A DNA stretch of 64,000 nucleotides from Leeia speluncae. Lineage in GTDB: Bacteria; Pseudomonadota; Gammaproteobacteria; Burkholderiales; Leeiaceae. Shown here piece by piece: positions 10,987 through 19,665 of this stretch (the stretch's first letter is position 1; every line of letters starts with the position of its first letter). Below the pieces are notes generated by a model. That model did not search any database. It was given only the letters and a program-made list of their open reading frames with translations, and was not told where the DNA came from. The position numbers and the translations under genes were made by a program. The stretch spans positions 550,825 through 614,824 of the forward strand of contig NZ_JAJBZT010000001.1 of the NCBI RefSeq assembly GCF_020564625.1, in the 5' to 3' direction.

Positions 10987-11763
10987 TTGATTCCTGTTCT
11001 TGTCTTTGATATCGAAACGATTCCTGACGTTAGCGGCTTGCGAAAACTGCAAGGTTATCCAAGTAACTATACCGACGAAGACGTAATTTTGTCCGCACTC
11101 GAAAAGCGCCGTGAATCCCATGGTAATGATTTCTTGCCTCACTATTTGCAGCGAATAGTCGCTATTTCCTGCGTACTTCGCTCGGATGCCGGTTTAAAAG
11201 TCTGGTCGCTAGGTGAAGAAGGTGAAGATGAGGGTAGTCTCGTTAAACGCTTCTTTGATGGTGTAGGGCGTTACACTCCTCAGCTCGTCTCTTGGAATGG
11301 CAGTGGTTTTGATTTGCCGGTGCTCCATTATCGAGCCATGGTGAATGGGGTTGCTGCACCTCGTTATTGGGATTTGGGCGAAGATGACCGTGAATTTAAA
11401 TGGAACAACTATATTAGTCGCTACCATACCCGCCATATCGACTTGATGGATGTGTTGGCAATGTATTCTGGACGAGCAAATGCGCCGTTGGACGAACTAT
11501 CCAAGCTTTGCGGTTTTCCGGGGAAATTGGATATGGATGGTAGCCAAGTATGGCGAACATGGCTGGATGGCGGTTTAAAGGCCATTCGTGACTATTGCGA
11601 AACCGATGTCGCCAATACTTATCTGATGTACTGCCGTTTTCAGCTCATGCGAGGCCATTTTAGTCCTGAGGCCTACCAGTCTGAGGTACAGTTTGTGCGA
11701 GACTCTCTAAGCCATCAAGACGGCGAGCACTGGCGTCAATTTTTAGCCGCTTGGCCTGTTTAA
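10987..11763 (+). CDS. PolB-like 3'-5' exonuclease (DEDDy)
   Basis: Predicted stand-alone 3'-5' exonuclease related to the proofreading domain of family B polymerases (PF10108-type), 258 residues. The three exonuclease motifs are visible: Exo I in VFDIETIPD, Exo II in SWNGSGFDLPVLHYRA, and Exo III YCETD (Y-x3-D), making it DEDDy. It starts with TTG at 10987: AAAGG lies 8 bases upstream, there is a stop in frame at 10966, and no ATG lies between that stop and the motif I region. The substrate in the cell is not known. A 35-base gap leads to ybaK, with which it may share a transcript. Confidence 0.85.
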   Translation: MIPVLVFDIETIPDVSGLRKLQGYPSNYTDEDVILSALEKRRESHGNDFLPHYLQRIVAISCVLRSDAGLKVWSLGEEGEDEGSLVKRFFDGVGRYTPQLVSWNGSGFDLPVLHYRAMVNGVAAPRYWDLGEDDREFKWNNYISRYHTRHIDLMDVLAMYSGRANAPLDELSKLCGFPGKLDMDGSQVWRTWLDGGLKAIRDYCETDVANTYLMYCRFQLMRGHFSPEAYQSEVQFVRDSLSHQDGEHWRQFLAAWPV

Positions 11764-11798
11764 CTTTCTTTTAAACCCACCAGATACAAAGAAACACC

Positions 11799-12281
11799 AT
11801 GAAGGACGATAAATACCCAATTACAACGGCCGTGAGGGCCCTACGTGCTGCTAAAGTAGATTTTGAGCCATTCCTATATGAATACATCGAAAAAGGCGGC
11901 ACAAGAGCGAGTGCAACGGCTTTAGGTGTAGATGAACATTTGGTAATTAAAACCATCGTATTAGAAGACGAAGCTAAGCAGCCAATGATTGTGTTGATGC
12001 ATGGTGATAAAGATGTATCGACGCAGCAATTGGCTCGTTTAATTGGTAAAAAGAAAATTACCCCTTGCCAACCAGAAGTGGCGAATAAGCACACTGGCTA
12101 TTTGGTTGGCGGCACTTCGCCATTTGGCACCAAAAAGACTTTACCCATCTATGTAGAGGAAACCATCAAAGAACTTCCTCAAATCTGGATTAACGGTGGT
12201 AAGCGTGGTTTTCTTGTGCGGCTATTACCTGCTGATATCGAGAAATGTCTGAAGGTTGGTTATGTGACGGTTGGCGTGTAA
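11799..12281 (+). CDS. ybaK: YbaK-type Cys-tRNA(Pro) deacylase
   Basis: Trans-editing factor that hydrolyses Cys-tRNA(Pro) mischarged by prolyl-tRNA synthetase. The 160-residue protein spans the whole YbaK/EbsC domain; landmarks are EHLVIKTIVLED (with the conserved Lys), GKKKITPCQPEVANKHTGYL and the signature GGTSPFGTKKTLPIYVE. Complete, with no fusion to ProRS. Confidence 0.93.
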   Translation: MKDDKYPITTAVRALRAAKVDFEPFLYEYIEKGGTRASATALGVDEHLVIKTIVLEDEAKQPMIVLMHGDKDVSTQQLARLIGKKKITPCQPEVANKHTGYLVGGTSPFGTKKTLPIYVEETIKELPQIWINGGKRGFLVRLLPADIEKCLKVGYVTVGV

Positions 12282-12326
12282 ACATAAATATGTTGACGGA
12301 ATATTGTTTGAGTGATTAGCATAAAA

Positions 12327-12362
12327 TTTTTAGATCAAAAAACGTTGTTTTTGATCTAAAAA
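12327..12362. repeat. 15-base perfect inverted repeat before small membrane gene
   Basis: Arms TTTTTAGATCAAAAA (12327-12341) and TTTTTGATCTAAAAA (12348-12362) with a 6-base loop. The right arm ends 1 base before the AGGAG ribosome site of the following gene. The arm ends are A/T tracts, but the hairpin is not followed by a T-run on the plus strand, so as a terminator for ybaK it would be atypical. It could be a leader hairpin or an operator. Confidence 0.7.
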
Positions 12363-12373
12363 TAGGAGTGCTA

Positions 12374-12745
12374 ATGAAAAATAGACGTACGGATAATCTC
12401 AAACGGCCTGAGTCTCCAGGAATTATTGATCGAATATTCATGGCAATGTTCGCGCCAATTGTCTTTAACATTGCTGTCTTGCTTATTCTAGTGGTTATTT
12501 ATCGGGAGTCTAGAATTGTTGGCGGGATGTTGGTGGGACACATACAGATTTTTTCAAAAACAGCTATATTGATGACTGTTTTTTTTCCTGCGGTTGTTGG
12601 CTTTATTCTGGGTACAAATCGATTTGTGAAGTTATTAGGACATCTCTGTTATACGAATTTTGAAGAAGAGAGAGATATCAATATTACGATCATTTGCTGG
12701 CTCGTACTTCTCTCTATTACTTATCTAATTTCAAAAACTATCTAG
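12374..12745 (+). CDS. Small three-helix membrane protein, unknown
   Basis: I do not recognise a family. The 123-residue product is basic at the N-terminus (KNRRTDNLKRP) and has three hydrophobic stretches, roughly residues 25-43 (IVFNIAVLLILVVIY), 55-80 (AILMTVFFPAVVGFILG) and 103-120 (ITIICWLVLLSITYLI). It is most likely an inner-membrane protein. ATG 12374 is chosen over GTG 12368 because AGGAG at 12364-12368 is spaced 5 bases from it. The gene stands alone between ybaK and the convergent folD and is preceded by the 15-base inverted repeat. Confidence 0.6.
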   Translation: MKNRRTDNLKRPESPGIIDRIFMAMFAPIVFNIAVLLILVVIYRESRIVGGMLVGHIQIFSKTAILMTVFFPAVVGFILGTNRFVKLLGHLCYTNFEEERDINITIICWLVLLSITYLISKTI

Positions 12746-12854
12746 AAGCCGGGACGTTTCTGTTTTCACTGGTTTTGGTATTTCCGCACTTCATTGGTTG
12801 ATCTGCTGATGCAGGTCGGTTTAATTTCGCACCGACAGTTAACTTTCAATACGT

Positions 12855-12888
12855 AATAAAAAAGGCGATGTCCATAGGAAATCGCCTT
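12855..12888 (-). terminator. Terminator of folD
   Basis: Read on the minus strand, AAGGCGAT and ATCGCCTT (12862-12869 / 12881-12888) form an 8-base stem followed by TTTTTTATTA. It lies 34 bases beyond the folD stop codon. Confidence 0.85.
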
Positions 12889-12922
12889 CTCATACCTTTA
12901 ATCGATAGACACTTTTAATAGC

Positions 12923-13777
12923 TTAGTCTTCTAGCAATCCTGCTGCAATAAAGGTATTTTCCATCAAGGAAGCAACTGTCATTGGGCCAACACCACCCGG
13001 TACAGGGGTAATCCAGCTGGCTTTTTCTTTTGCTACTTCAAACTCCACATCACCGGTGATTCTGTCATCGTCCAAGCGGTTAATGCCAACATCTAGTACG
13101 ATTGCACCAGGTTTAATCCAGTCACCTTTAACAAACTGTGGGCGGCCAACCGCTGCAACCACGATGTCTGCTCGTTTTACATGCTCGGCCAACTCTTTAG
13201 TGGCACTGTGGCAAACGGTGACGGTGCAACGTGCCATGAGCAGTTCTAGTGCCATTGGGCGGCCAACAATGTTAGATGCACCAACCACCACCGCATTTTT
13301 CCCCACTAGGTCTTCGCCTGTTTCTTCTAGTAAGGTCATCATCCCTTTTGGGGTGCATGGACGTAGTAGAGGCATTTTTTGTGCTAGGCGGCCAATATTG
13401 TAAGAGTGAAAGCCATCTACATCCTTGGCTGGGTCAATGGCTGCCGTCACTGCATCTGCATCAATGTGAGCTGGTAGCGGCAATTGCACCAAAATCCCAT
13501 CTACTTCTGGATCTGTATTGAGTTGGTTAACCAGATCAAGCAAGGCAACCTGGGTGGTAGATGAGGGTAATTCATGAGAGATAGAGCGGATTCCTGCTTT
13601 CTCACAGGCATTTTTTTTGTTGCGAACATAAATCGCAGAGGCCGCATTATCACCCACAAGAACAACTGCTAACGTTGGGCTGCGTTTTCCTTGAGAAATC
13701 AGCAGCTTGGTACGCTCAGCCAGTTGGGCAACGATGCGTTGAGAAATTGTCTTACCGTCTAAGATACGTGCAGTCAT
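12923..13777 (-). CDS. folD: Methylene-THF dehydrogenase / cyclohydrolase
   Basis: Bifunctional enzyme of one-carbon metabolism interconverting 5,10-methylene-THF, methenyl-THF and 10-formyl-THF with NADP(H). The 284-residue length is standard. Conserved segments are [14 protein letters not shown] (catalytic Lys), [23 protein letters not shown], the NADP loop [15 protein letters not shown], and [18 protein letters not shown] near the C-terminus. Monocistronic on the minus strand, divergent from the tRNA-Pro cluster. Confidence 0.98.
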   Translation of the reverse strand: MTARILDGKTISQRIVAQLAERTKLLISQGKRSPTLAVVLVGDNAASAIYVRNKKNACEKAGIRSISHELPSSTTQVALLDLVNQLNTDPEVDGILVQLPLPAHIDADAVTAAIDPAKDVDGFHSYNIGRLAQKMPLLRPCTPKGMMTLLEETGEDLVGKNAVVVGASNIVGRPMALELLMARCTVTVCHSATKELAEHVKRADIVVAAVGRPQFVKGDWIKPGAIVLDVGINRLDDDRITGDVEFEVAKEKASWITPVPGGVGPMTVASLMENTFIAAGLLED

Positions 13778-13855
13778 GGGGAGGTAATATAGTAATAAGT
13801 TGTGAAAGGTGGATTATCTCATTCCTTAATAGTGAGACTCAAGCACGAAAAATGT

Positions 13856-13884
13856 TTGACAAGCCAGATTCCAGCGAGTATAGT
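13856..13884 (+). promoter_or_regulatory. Sigma-70 promoter of the tRNA-Pro genes
   Basis: A consensus -35 box TTGACA (13856-13861) and -10 box TATAGT (13879-13884) are separated by exactly 17 bases. The first tRNA-Pro starts 17 bases after the -10 box. Strength and position fit a stable-RNA promoter. Confidence 0.85.
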
Positions 13885-13900
13885 TCGGCTCTCTTTGATT

Positions 13901-13977
13901 CGGTGTGTAGCGCAGCCTGGTAGCGCAACTGGTTTGGGACCAGTGGGTCGGGAGTTCGAATCTCTCCACACCGACCA
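13901..13977 (+). tRNA. tRNA-Pro(TGG), copy 1
   Basis: A full cloverleaf of 77 bases including encoded CCA: acceptor CGGTGTG / CACACCG, anticodon stem ACTGG / CCAGT with loop TTTGGGA (anticodon TGG, reading CCA), T-arm with GTTCGAATC. It is identical in sequence to the copy at 14029. Confidence 0.96.
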
Positions 13978-14028
13978 TCAAGACTTGCAAAATTGTGTTA
14001 TCATACGCAACTTGCATTATGTAGCAAA

Positions 14029-14105
14029 CGGTGTGTAGCGCAGCCTGGTAGCGCAACTGGTTTGGGACCAGTGGGTCGGGAGTTCGAATCTCTCCACACC
14101 GACCA
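14029..14105 (+). tRNA. tRNA-Pro(TGG), copy 2
   Basis: The same 77-base sequence as the upstream copy, including the encoded CCA end. The 51 bases between the copies contain no clear independent promoter, so both are probably processed from one transcript ending at the hairpin at 14114. Confidence 0.96.
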
Positions 14106-14113
14106 AATATTCT

Positions 14114-14147
14114 AAAAAGGCGTAATGTGAAGACATTGCGCTTTTTT
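14114..14147 (+). terminator. Terminator after the tRNA-Pro pair
   Basis: A 15-base stem (14114-14128 / 14133-14147) with two G-U wobble pairs and a GAAG loop; the right arm ends in six T residues. Confidence 0.85.
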
Positions 14148-14184
14148 GTTTAAGCAGGCAACATTTTGTTGCGTGTATCCTGAT

Positions 14185-14258
14185 GCGGCAGTAGCTCAGT
14201 TGGATAGAGCAGTGACCTTCTAAGTCACCGGTCGGGGGTTCGACTCCCTCCTGTCGCG
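14185..14258 (+). tRNA. tRNA-Arg(TCT)
   Basis: Cloverleaf with acceptor GCGGCAG / CTGTCGC, D-arm AGCTCAGTTGGATAGAGC, anticodon stem GTGAC / GTCAC with loop CTTCTAA (anticodon TCT, reading AGA), and T-loop TTCGACT. The gene ends with discriminator G followed by CTC, so CCA is not encoded and must be added by the CCA-adding enzyme, unlike the two tRNA-Pro genes next to it. A pyrimidine-rich T tract follows. Confidence 0.93.
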
Positions 14259-14380
14259 CTCTTCTTCTCCTTATTTCCTATTTTTTTCTATTTCTCTTGC
14301 CTAAACTTGGTTTAGACATGCTATTGTCGTTCGCCATGACGTTTGTCCCCCTGTCAGATTAAAAGAAAAGAAGGTGTCTC

Positions 14381-15058
14381 ATGCCTCATTTATGGTCATT
14401 CTTAATTCACAACACCTTGATTATTGCTGCTGCACTGCTTCCAATTATCAATCCTGTTGGTCAAGTACCTGTTTTCCTTAGCCAGACCAGAATGGATACG
14501 GCTGCAACGCGTAATATTCTCGCGCGCAAGGTGGCGATTTATAGTTTTTTTGTCATTTTAATTTCACTAGAAATCGGCTCTTATGTGCTGGATTTTTTTG
14601 GTATATCACTAGCGATTGTGAAATTAGGTGGTGGCTTGCTGGTTACTTCAATCGGCTGGTCCTTGCTTCATCCCGATGAAAGTCCTAAGTCAAGCAATGA
14701 ACCGGATAAACCGAAGTATGGTTCTGCTTTCCGTAAAGCATTTTATCCAATGACCTTCCCGTTAACCGTTGGCCCCGGTTCAATTTCTATTTCGATTACT
14801 TTGGGTGCGTCGGTTCCAGATACAAAAATTGAAATGTTCTACTGGTTAATTGCGGGTATTGCTGGCGCATGTATTATTGGTGTCGCGGTCTTTTTGGCAT
14901 ATCGATTTGCTGATAAGGTCTCGAAACTTCTGGGTGAGACCGGGACGCACATCTTCTTGCAGCTTTCTGCCTTTATTTCATTTTGCGTTGGCTTGCAGAT
15001 TGCATGGGGAGGCTTAATGGAACTTGCTCATCAACTGCAAAAATCATTAGCAGGTTAA
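14381..15058 (+). CDS. MarC-family integral membrane protein
   Basis: An inner-membrane protein of 225 residues with about six hydrophobic segments. Family landmarks are the N-terminal ALLPIINPVGQVPVFLS, the GGGLLVTSIGWSLL segment, and FYPMTFPLTVGPGSISISIT in the middle. MarC proteins were once linked to multiple antibiotic resistance but have no established function, so a drug-resistance role should not be assumed. The family call is firm. The gene stands alone between tRNA-Arg and parE. Confidence 0.88.
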   Translation: MPHLWSFLIHNTLIIAAALLPIINPVGQVPVFLSQTRMDTAATRNILARKVAIYSFFVILISLEIGSYVLDFFGISLAIVKLGGGLLVTSIGWSLLHPDESPKSSNEPDKPKYGSAFRKAFYPMTFPLTVGPGSISISITLGASVPDTKIEMFYWLIAGIAGACIIGVAVFLAYRFADKVSKLLGETGTHIFLQLSAFISFCVGLQIAWGGLMELAHQLQKSLAG

Positions 15059-15161
15059 AATTTTCAAAGAAATCGAACTGTTTTAGTACGAACGTTCTTT
15101 ATAGCTTAATTAAACCGTGGTATAACCACGCGAATATTGTTCTGGTTAGTGGAATATAAGA

Positions 15162-17138
15162 ATGTCTAAGCAATATGACGAGTCATCGGTACGCGTTTTA
15201 AAAGGGTTAGAGCCTGTAAAAGAACGTCCTGGTATGTACACCCGGACGACAGATCCAACTCATATTTGCCAAGAAGTGATTGATAACGCGGCTGACGAAG
15301 CATTAGCTGGGTTCGCTAAAAAAATTGAAGTGACTTTGCATGCCGATGGGTCGTTATCGGTCTCTGATGATGGTCGTGGTATTCCTGTCGGTTTGCATCC
15401 AGAAGAGGGCGTACCAGTCGTTGAGTTGGTATTTACTCGTCTACATGCTGGCGGTAAGTTTAATAAAAAAGATGGTGGCGCTTATAGCTTCTCTGGTGGC
15501 TTACATGGTGTTGGCGTGTCTGTCACAAATGCATTGTCGACGCGTTTAGAGGTCGAGGTGATGCGAGAGGCAAAAGTGCATCGCCTCGTTTTTTCTGCCG
15601 GTGATGTGATTGAACCGTTAGCAGAAGTCGGCACGTGTGGCCAAAAACGTAGCGGAACACGTGTTCGCGTTTGGCCAGATGGCAAATATTTTGAATCTCC
15701 AAAAGTTAGTGGAAGCGAATTAGAGCGTTTGCTTAGGGCTAAGGCGGTGCTTTTGCCCGGAACCACTGTCAGCTTGCATCATGAAAAAGCAGATGGCCAA
15801 TTAGAGAGCAAAACGTGGAGCTATCCTGATGGTTTAAAAGGGTACTTAGCTGAAATGTGTATGGATGCTGAGTTAATTGCTCCTATTTTTGCTGCAGAGA
15901 AATACTGCGGCAAACCATCAGATGGCGATAGTTTTGCTGAAGGTGAGGGCGCAGCTTGGGCGGTTGTATGGACAAATGAAGCGGGTGGCGGTGAGTCTTA
16001 TGTGAATTTGATTCCAACCGCTTCCGGTGGAACCCATGAAGCAGGTTTGCGTACAGGACTGTTCGAAGCGCTAAGAGACTTTATTGATCATCATAATTTG
16101 TTGCCGCGCAATGTGAAGTTGCAAGCGGAAGATGTATGGTCACGTGTACGGTTTGTGCTATCTGCAAAAGTGCTAGATCCTCAATTCCAAGGCCAAACCA
16201 AAGAAAAGCTAAATAGCCGTGAAGCGCTAAAGTTGGTCGCGGGTGTGGTGAGATTACCATTTGAGACTTGGCTAAATGCGCATGTAGAAGACGCAAAGAA
16301 ATTAGCCGAAATGGCGATTTCGCAAGCCATGAGCCGCCTACGTTCTGTGAAAAAAGTAGAGCGTCGCAAGAGTTCTGGTATTGCTGTGCTACCTGGAAAA
16401 TTGACCGACTGTGCATCCGAAGACATTGAGCGCAATGAATTATTTTTGGTAGAGGGTGATTCAGCCGGTGGTTCTGCAAAATTAGCACGAGATAAAGAGT
16501 ACCAAGCCATTTTGCCGCTCCGTGGAAAGGTGCTGAACTCCTTAGAAACCCCACGTGAACAATTATTCGCTAACCGAGAGATTGCTGATATTTCCGCATC
16601 TATTGGGGTGGATCCTCATGATGTTACTGAGCCTGATAGTGTGTTGTCAGGGTTGCGCTACGGCAAGATTATTATTTTGTCAGATGCGGATGTGGATGGC
16701 TCTCACATTCAAGTGTTGCTGTTGACGCTCTTTTATCGTCACTTTCCAAAATTAGTCGCTGCTGGTCATGTTTATATTGCCAAGCCTCCGCTATTTCGTA
16801 TTGATACGGCAAGTCAGGGCAAAGGAAAGCCGGCACGTAAATTCTATGCGCTAGATGAAGCCGAGAAATTTCATATTTTGGATCGGTTGTCTGACGAGGG
16901 GGTTAAAGCAGACCATATTTCTGTTGGCCGCTTTAAAGGTCTGGGTGAGATGAATGCAGACCAACTAAAAGAAACCACCATGGCTATTGATACGCGCCGC
17001 CTATACAAAGTAATGGTGCCTAATCAATCAGTAGAGCCTACGAAGCAGTTGATGTCTATGTTGATGGGTAAAGGCGAGGCGGCCGGCAGACGCGAGTGGA
17101 TGGAACTAAAAGGCAACGAAGTAGAAGCAGACATTTAA
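15162..17138 (+). CDS. parE: DNA topoisomerase IV subunit B
   Basis: ATPase subunit of topoisomerase IV, which with ParC unlinks daughter chromosomes. The 658-residue protein has the GHKL ATPase motifs (VIDNAADEALAG, DDGRGIPVG, GGLHGVGVSVTNALS), the transducer domain, and a TOPRIM domain with LVEGDSAGGSAK and ILSDADVDGSHI, then the C-terminal GRFKGLGEMN segment. The length, and the absence of the long insert seen in proteobacterial GyrB, support ParE. parC follows after 60 bases, so the two subunits are likely cotranscribed. Confidence 0.96.
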   Translation: MSKQYDESSVRVLKGLEPVKERPGMYTRTTDPTHICQEVIDNAADEALAGFAKKIEVTLHADGSLSVSDDGRGIPVGLHPEEGVPVVELVFTRLHAGGKFNKKDGGAYSFSGGLHGVGVSVTNALSTRLEVEVMREAKVHRLVFSAGDVIEPLAEVGTCGQKRSGTRVRVWPDGKYFESPKVSGSELERLLRAKAVLLPGTTVSLHHEKADGQLESKTWSYPDGLKGYLAEMCMDAELIAPIFAAEKYCGKPSDGDSFAEGEGAAWAVVWTNEAGGGESYVNLIPTASGGTHEAGLRTGLFEALRDFIDHHNLLPRNVKLQAEDVWSRVRFVLSAKVLDPQFQGQTKEKLNSREALKLVAGVVRLPFETWLNAHVEDAKKLAEMAISQAMSRLRSVKKVERRKSSGIAVLPGKLTDCASEDIERNELFLVEGDSAGGSAKLARDKEYQAILPLRGKVLNSLETPREQLFANREIADISASIGVDPHDVTEPDSVLSGLRYGKIIILSDADVDGSHIQVLLLTLFYRHFPKLVAAGHVYIAKPPLFRIDTASQGKGKPARKFYALDEAEKFHILDRLSDEGVKADHISVGRFKGLGEMNADQLKETTMAIDTRRLYKVMVPNQSVEPTKQLMSMLMGKGEAAGRREWMELKGNEVEADI

Positions 17139-17198
17139 TAGGCTACTGCTTGCCTTCTCTGAATCATTGATAAAAATACATGACCCGGTTGATTGATC

Positions 17199-19496
17199 AT
17201 GAATGACCAAGTTGTTGACGATTTAATGCCTGATGACGCTTTAGCATTAGGCGAATATGCAGAACGTGCATACCTAGAGTATGCAATGAGTGTGGTAAAA
17301 GGTCGCGCACTTCCAGATGTTGCGGACGGGCAAAAGCCTGTGCAAAGACGTATTTTGTACGCAATGCGCAGAATGGGGTTGGTTGCGTCCTCTAAGCACG
17401 TTAAGTGTGCAAAAGTAGTAGGTGAAGTGTTGGGTAACTATCACCCGCATGGAGATAGTGCTGCATATGAAGCCATGGTGCGCTTGGCTCAAGACTTTGT
17501 GATGCGCTACCCGTTGGTGGATGGGCAAGGTAACTTTGGTAGCCGAGATGGTGACGGCGCTGCCGCCATGCGATACACCGAAGCAAGGTTAACGCCATTT
17601 GCCGAACTACTGCTGTCCGAACTAGATCAGGGTACGGTTGATTTTATTCCGAACTATGATGGCACTAGCCAAGAGCCATCTCTCTTACCGGCCAGATTGC
17701 CAATGGTGCTATTAAATGGTGCCTCTGGTATTGCCGTTGGTATGGCAACTGAAATCCCTCCGCATAATTTACGTGAAGTAGCTGCTGCGGCGATTGCTGT
17801 TTTAGAAAATCCGGAAGTATCGATTTCAGAACTACGTCAGTTTGTCCCTGCGCCAGACTTTCCAGGTGGCGGTCAAATTATTAGTAGTGATCAAGACATT
17901 CAAAATGCCTATGAAAGTGGGCGCGGAAGTTTACGTGTCCGGGCTAAATGGGAAGTCGAGCAATTGGCCAGAGGGCAATGGCGAATTATCGTGACAGAAT
18001 TGCCGCCAGGCACTTCTACCCAAAAAGTGCTTTTGGAAATTGAAGAGGCGACTAATCCGCAGGTAAAAGCGGGGAAAAAAGCGCTTTCCCCTGAACAGCA
18101 AACCATCAAGACCTTGATGACTGGGTTGTTAGACAAGGTTCGGGATGATTCCGACCAGAATAGTCCTGTTCGAATTGTATTAGAGCCAAAATCGAGAACG
18201 GTCGATCCAAATGAGTTTATGGCCGCTTTACTCACCCATACCTGTTTGGAAACATCGGTTTCGATGAACTTGGTGATGGTGGGGAGAGATGGTCGCCCGC
18301 AGCAAAAAAATCTGAAACAAATTATCAGTGAATGGTGTAGCTATCGCTTTGATACGGTGACCCGCCGCTTGCAGCACCGTTTGTCACAAGTGGAAAAGCG
18401 TATTCATATTCTTGATGGCCGCATGATTGCCTTCTTGCACATCGAAGAAGTGATTCGAGTAATTCGAGAGTCTGATGAGCCAAAACCAGCGCTGATGAGT
18501 GCATTTGGATTAAGTGAAATTCAAGCTGAAGATATTCTTGAAATTCGCTTAAGACAATTGGCAAGGTTGGAAGGCTTTAAAATTGAGGCTGAACTCAATC
18601 AACTGAAAGAAGAAGAGGGCCAACTACGTCATTTACTAGGCAGCGAAGATGCGCGTCGCCAGCTAGTGATTGATGAGATACGTGCAGATGCTGAAAAGTA
18701 TGGGGATGATCGCCGTACGCATATCGAAGAAGCTCAGCGCGCGGATGCGGCGAAAGTGGTGCCAAACGAGCCAGTCACATTAATTGTGTCTAAAAATGGC
18801 TGGATTCGGGCAAGAACCGGTCATGGTATTGATGTTGGCAGCCTTGGATTTAAAGAGGGTGATGCGCTATTTGCTGCCATTGAAACACGCACAGTGTATC
18901 CGTTAATTGTGATGGATACGAAAGGACGTACTTATCAAATTGATCCGACCGATATTCCGACTGGTCGTGGCGATGGCATCCCAATTTCCACCTTGATTGA
19001 GTTGCAAGATAAAGCGAAGATCAGCCAAATTTTCTCCGCACCGCCAGAACATGCATTGATGGTTGCCAATACAGGTGGATATGGTTTTATCTGTAAATTG
19101 TCTGACATGATGACAAGACAACGCGCCGGTAAAGTCTTTATGACGTTAGAAGAAACCGAGAAACCGCTTGCTCCTGTGTTAGTCACTAGCGCGATTGAAA
19201 CCAGCTACGCAGCATTCTTGTCTGATGCGGGAAAATTATTGCTGGTTCAAGCATCCGAAATTAAGCAATTGCCAAAAGGTAAGGGCGTGATTTTAATGGG
19301 CTTGGATAAAGACGACCCATTAGCATCAATGGTCTGGTGTGACGGCACTAAATTTGTGAGCCACATTACGCTAAGAACGGGACGAACTGAAGAGGTTGTT
19401 CTTGAAGGTGATCGTTTTGTCGAATTTGTAGGTAAGCGAGCCAGAAAAGGGAAGCCATTTTTAAAACGTGGCCAATCTTTAGGTAGCCTTTTCTAA
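17199..19496 (+). CDS. parC: DNA topoisomerase IV subunit A
   Basis: DNA-cleaving subunit of topoisomerase IV, 765 residues from the ATG at 17199 (a TTG two codons earlier is possible). The breakage-reunion domain begins [19 protein letters not shown]. The quinolone region [15 protein letters not shown] keeps Ser at about residue 87 and Glu at about 91, which correspond to the sensitive-type E. coli Ser80/Glu84. The catalytic Tyr is in [11 protein letters not shown] (about Tyr126). The C-terminal half holds a degenerate beta-pinwheel, shorter than in GyrA, which supports ParC. Partner of the parE gene just upstream. Confidence 0.96.
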   Translation: MNDQVVDDLMPDDALALGEYAERAYLEYAMSVVKGRALPDVADGQKPVQRRILYAMRRMGLVASSKHVKCAKVVGEVLGNYHPHGDSAAYEAMVRLAQDFVMRYPLVDGQGNFGSRDGDGAAAMRYTEARLTPFAELLLSELDQGTVDFIPNYDGTSQEPSLLPARLPMVLLNGASGIAVGMATEIPPHNLREVAAAAIAVLENPEVSISELRQFVPAPDFPGGGQIISSDQDIQNAYESGRGSLRVRAKWEVEQLARGQWRIIVTELPPGTSTQKVLLEIEEATNPQVKAGKKALSPEQQTIKTLMTGLLDKVRDDSDQNSPVRIVLEPKSRTVDPNEFMAALLTHTCLETSVSMNLVMVGRDGRPQQKNLKQIISEWCSYRFDTVTRRLQHRLSQVEKRIHILDGRMIAFLHIEEVIRVIRESDEPKPALMSAFGLSEIQAEDILEIRLRQLARLEGFKIEAELNQLKEEEGQLRHLLGSEDARRQLVIDEIRADAEKYGDDRRTHIEEAQRADAAKVVPNEPVTLIVSKNGWIRARTGHGIDVGSLGFKEGDALFAAIETRTVYPLIVMDTKGRTYQIDPTDIPTGRGDGIPISTLIELQDKAKISQIFSAPPEHALMVANTGGYGFICKLSDMMTRQRAGKVFMTLEETEKPLAPVLVTSAIETSYAAFLSDAGKLLLVQASEIKQLPKGKGVILMGLDKDDPLASMVWCDGTKFVSHITLRTGRTEEVVLEGDRFVEFVGKRARKGKPFLKRGQSLGSLF

Positions 19497-19517
19497 TACA
19501 AAACTAAAGCGAAATGG

Positions 19518-19543
19518 GAAGATCGATGTAAAAGTCGATCTTC
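19518..19543 (+). terminator. Hairpin after parC, weak terminator
   Basis: Perfect 9-base stem GAAGATCGA / TCGATCTTC with an 8-base loop, 22 bases past the parC stop. The following sequence TGCTATTG is not T-rich, so intrinsic termination is uncertain. Confidence 0.45.
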
Positions 19544-19665
19544 TGCTATTGTTGATCGAGAAAACGCCCTCATATATAAATGATTGTAGATAATGTGGTG
19601 AGCTGTTTCTCAATAGAGAAGAAACAACAAAAACCAATAGGCAAATTAGCTTAAAAGGATATTCC

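Noticed and set aside
13901..14258. tRNA cluster as an integration site of a mobile element
   Set aside because: The repeated 77 bases are two complete functional tRNA genes; no integrase, partial tRNA copy or atypical island lies next to them.
14381..15058. Multidrug-resistance efflux role for the MarC-family gene
   Set aside because: The MarC name is historical; the family has no demonstrated role in drug efflux, so only the family is reported.
19497..19665. FMN riboswitch upstream of ribBA
   Set aside because: Looked for the conserved RFN core (AGGG...GGTGAAATTCCC-type) and did not find it; only a simple 9-base hairpin is present.
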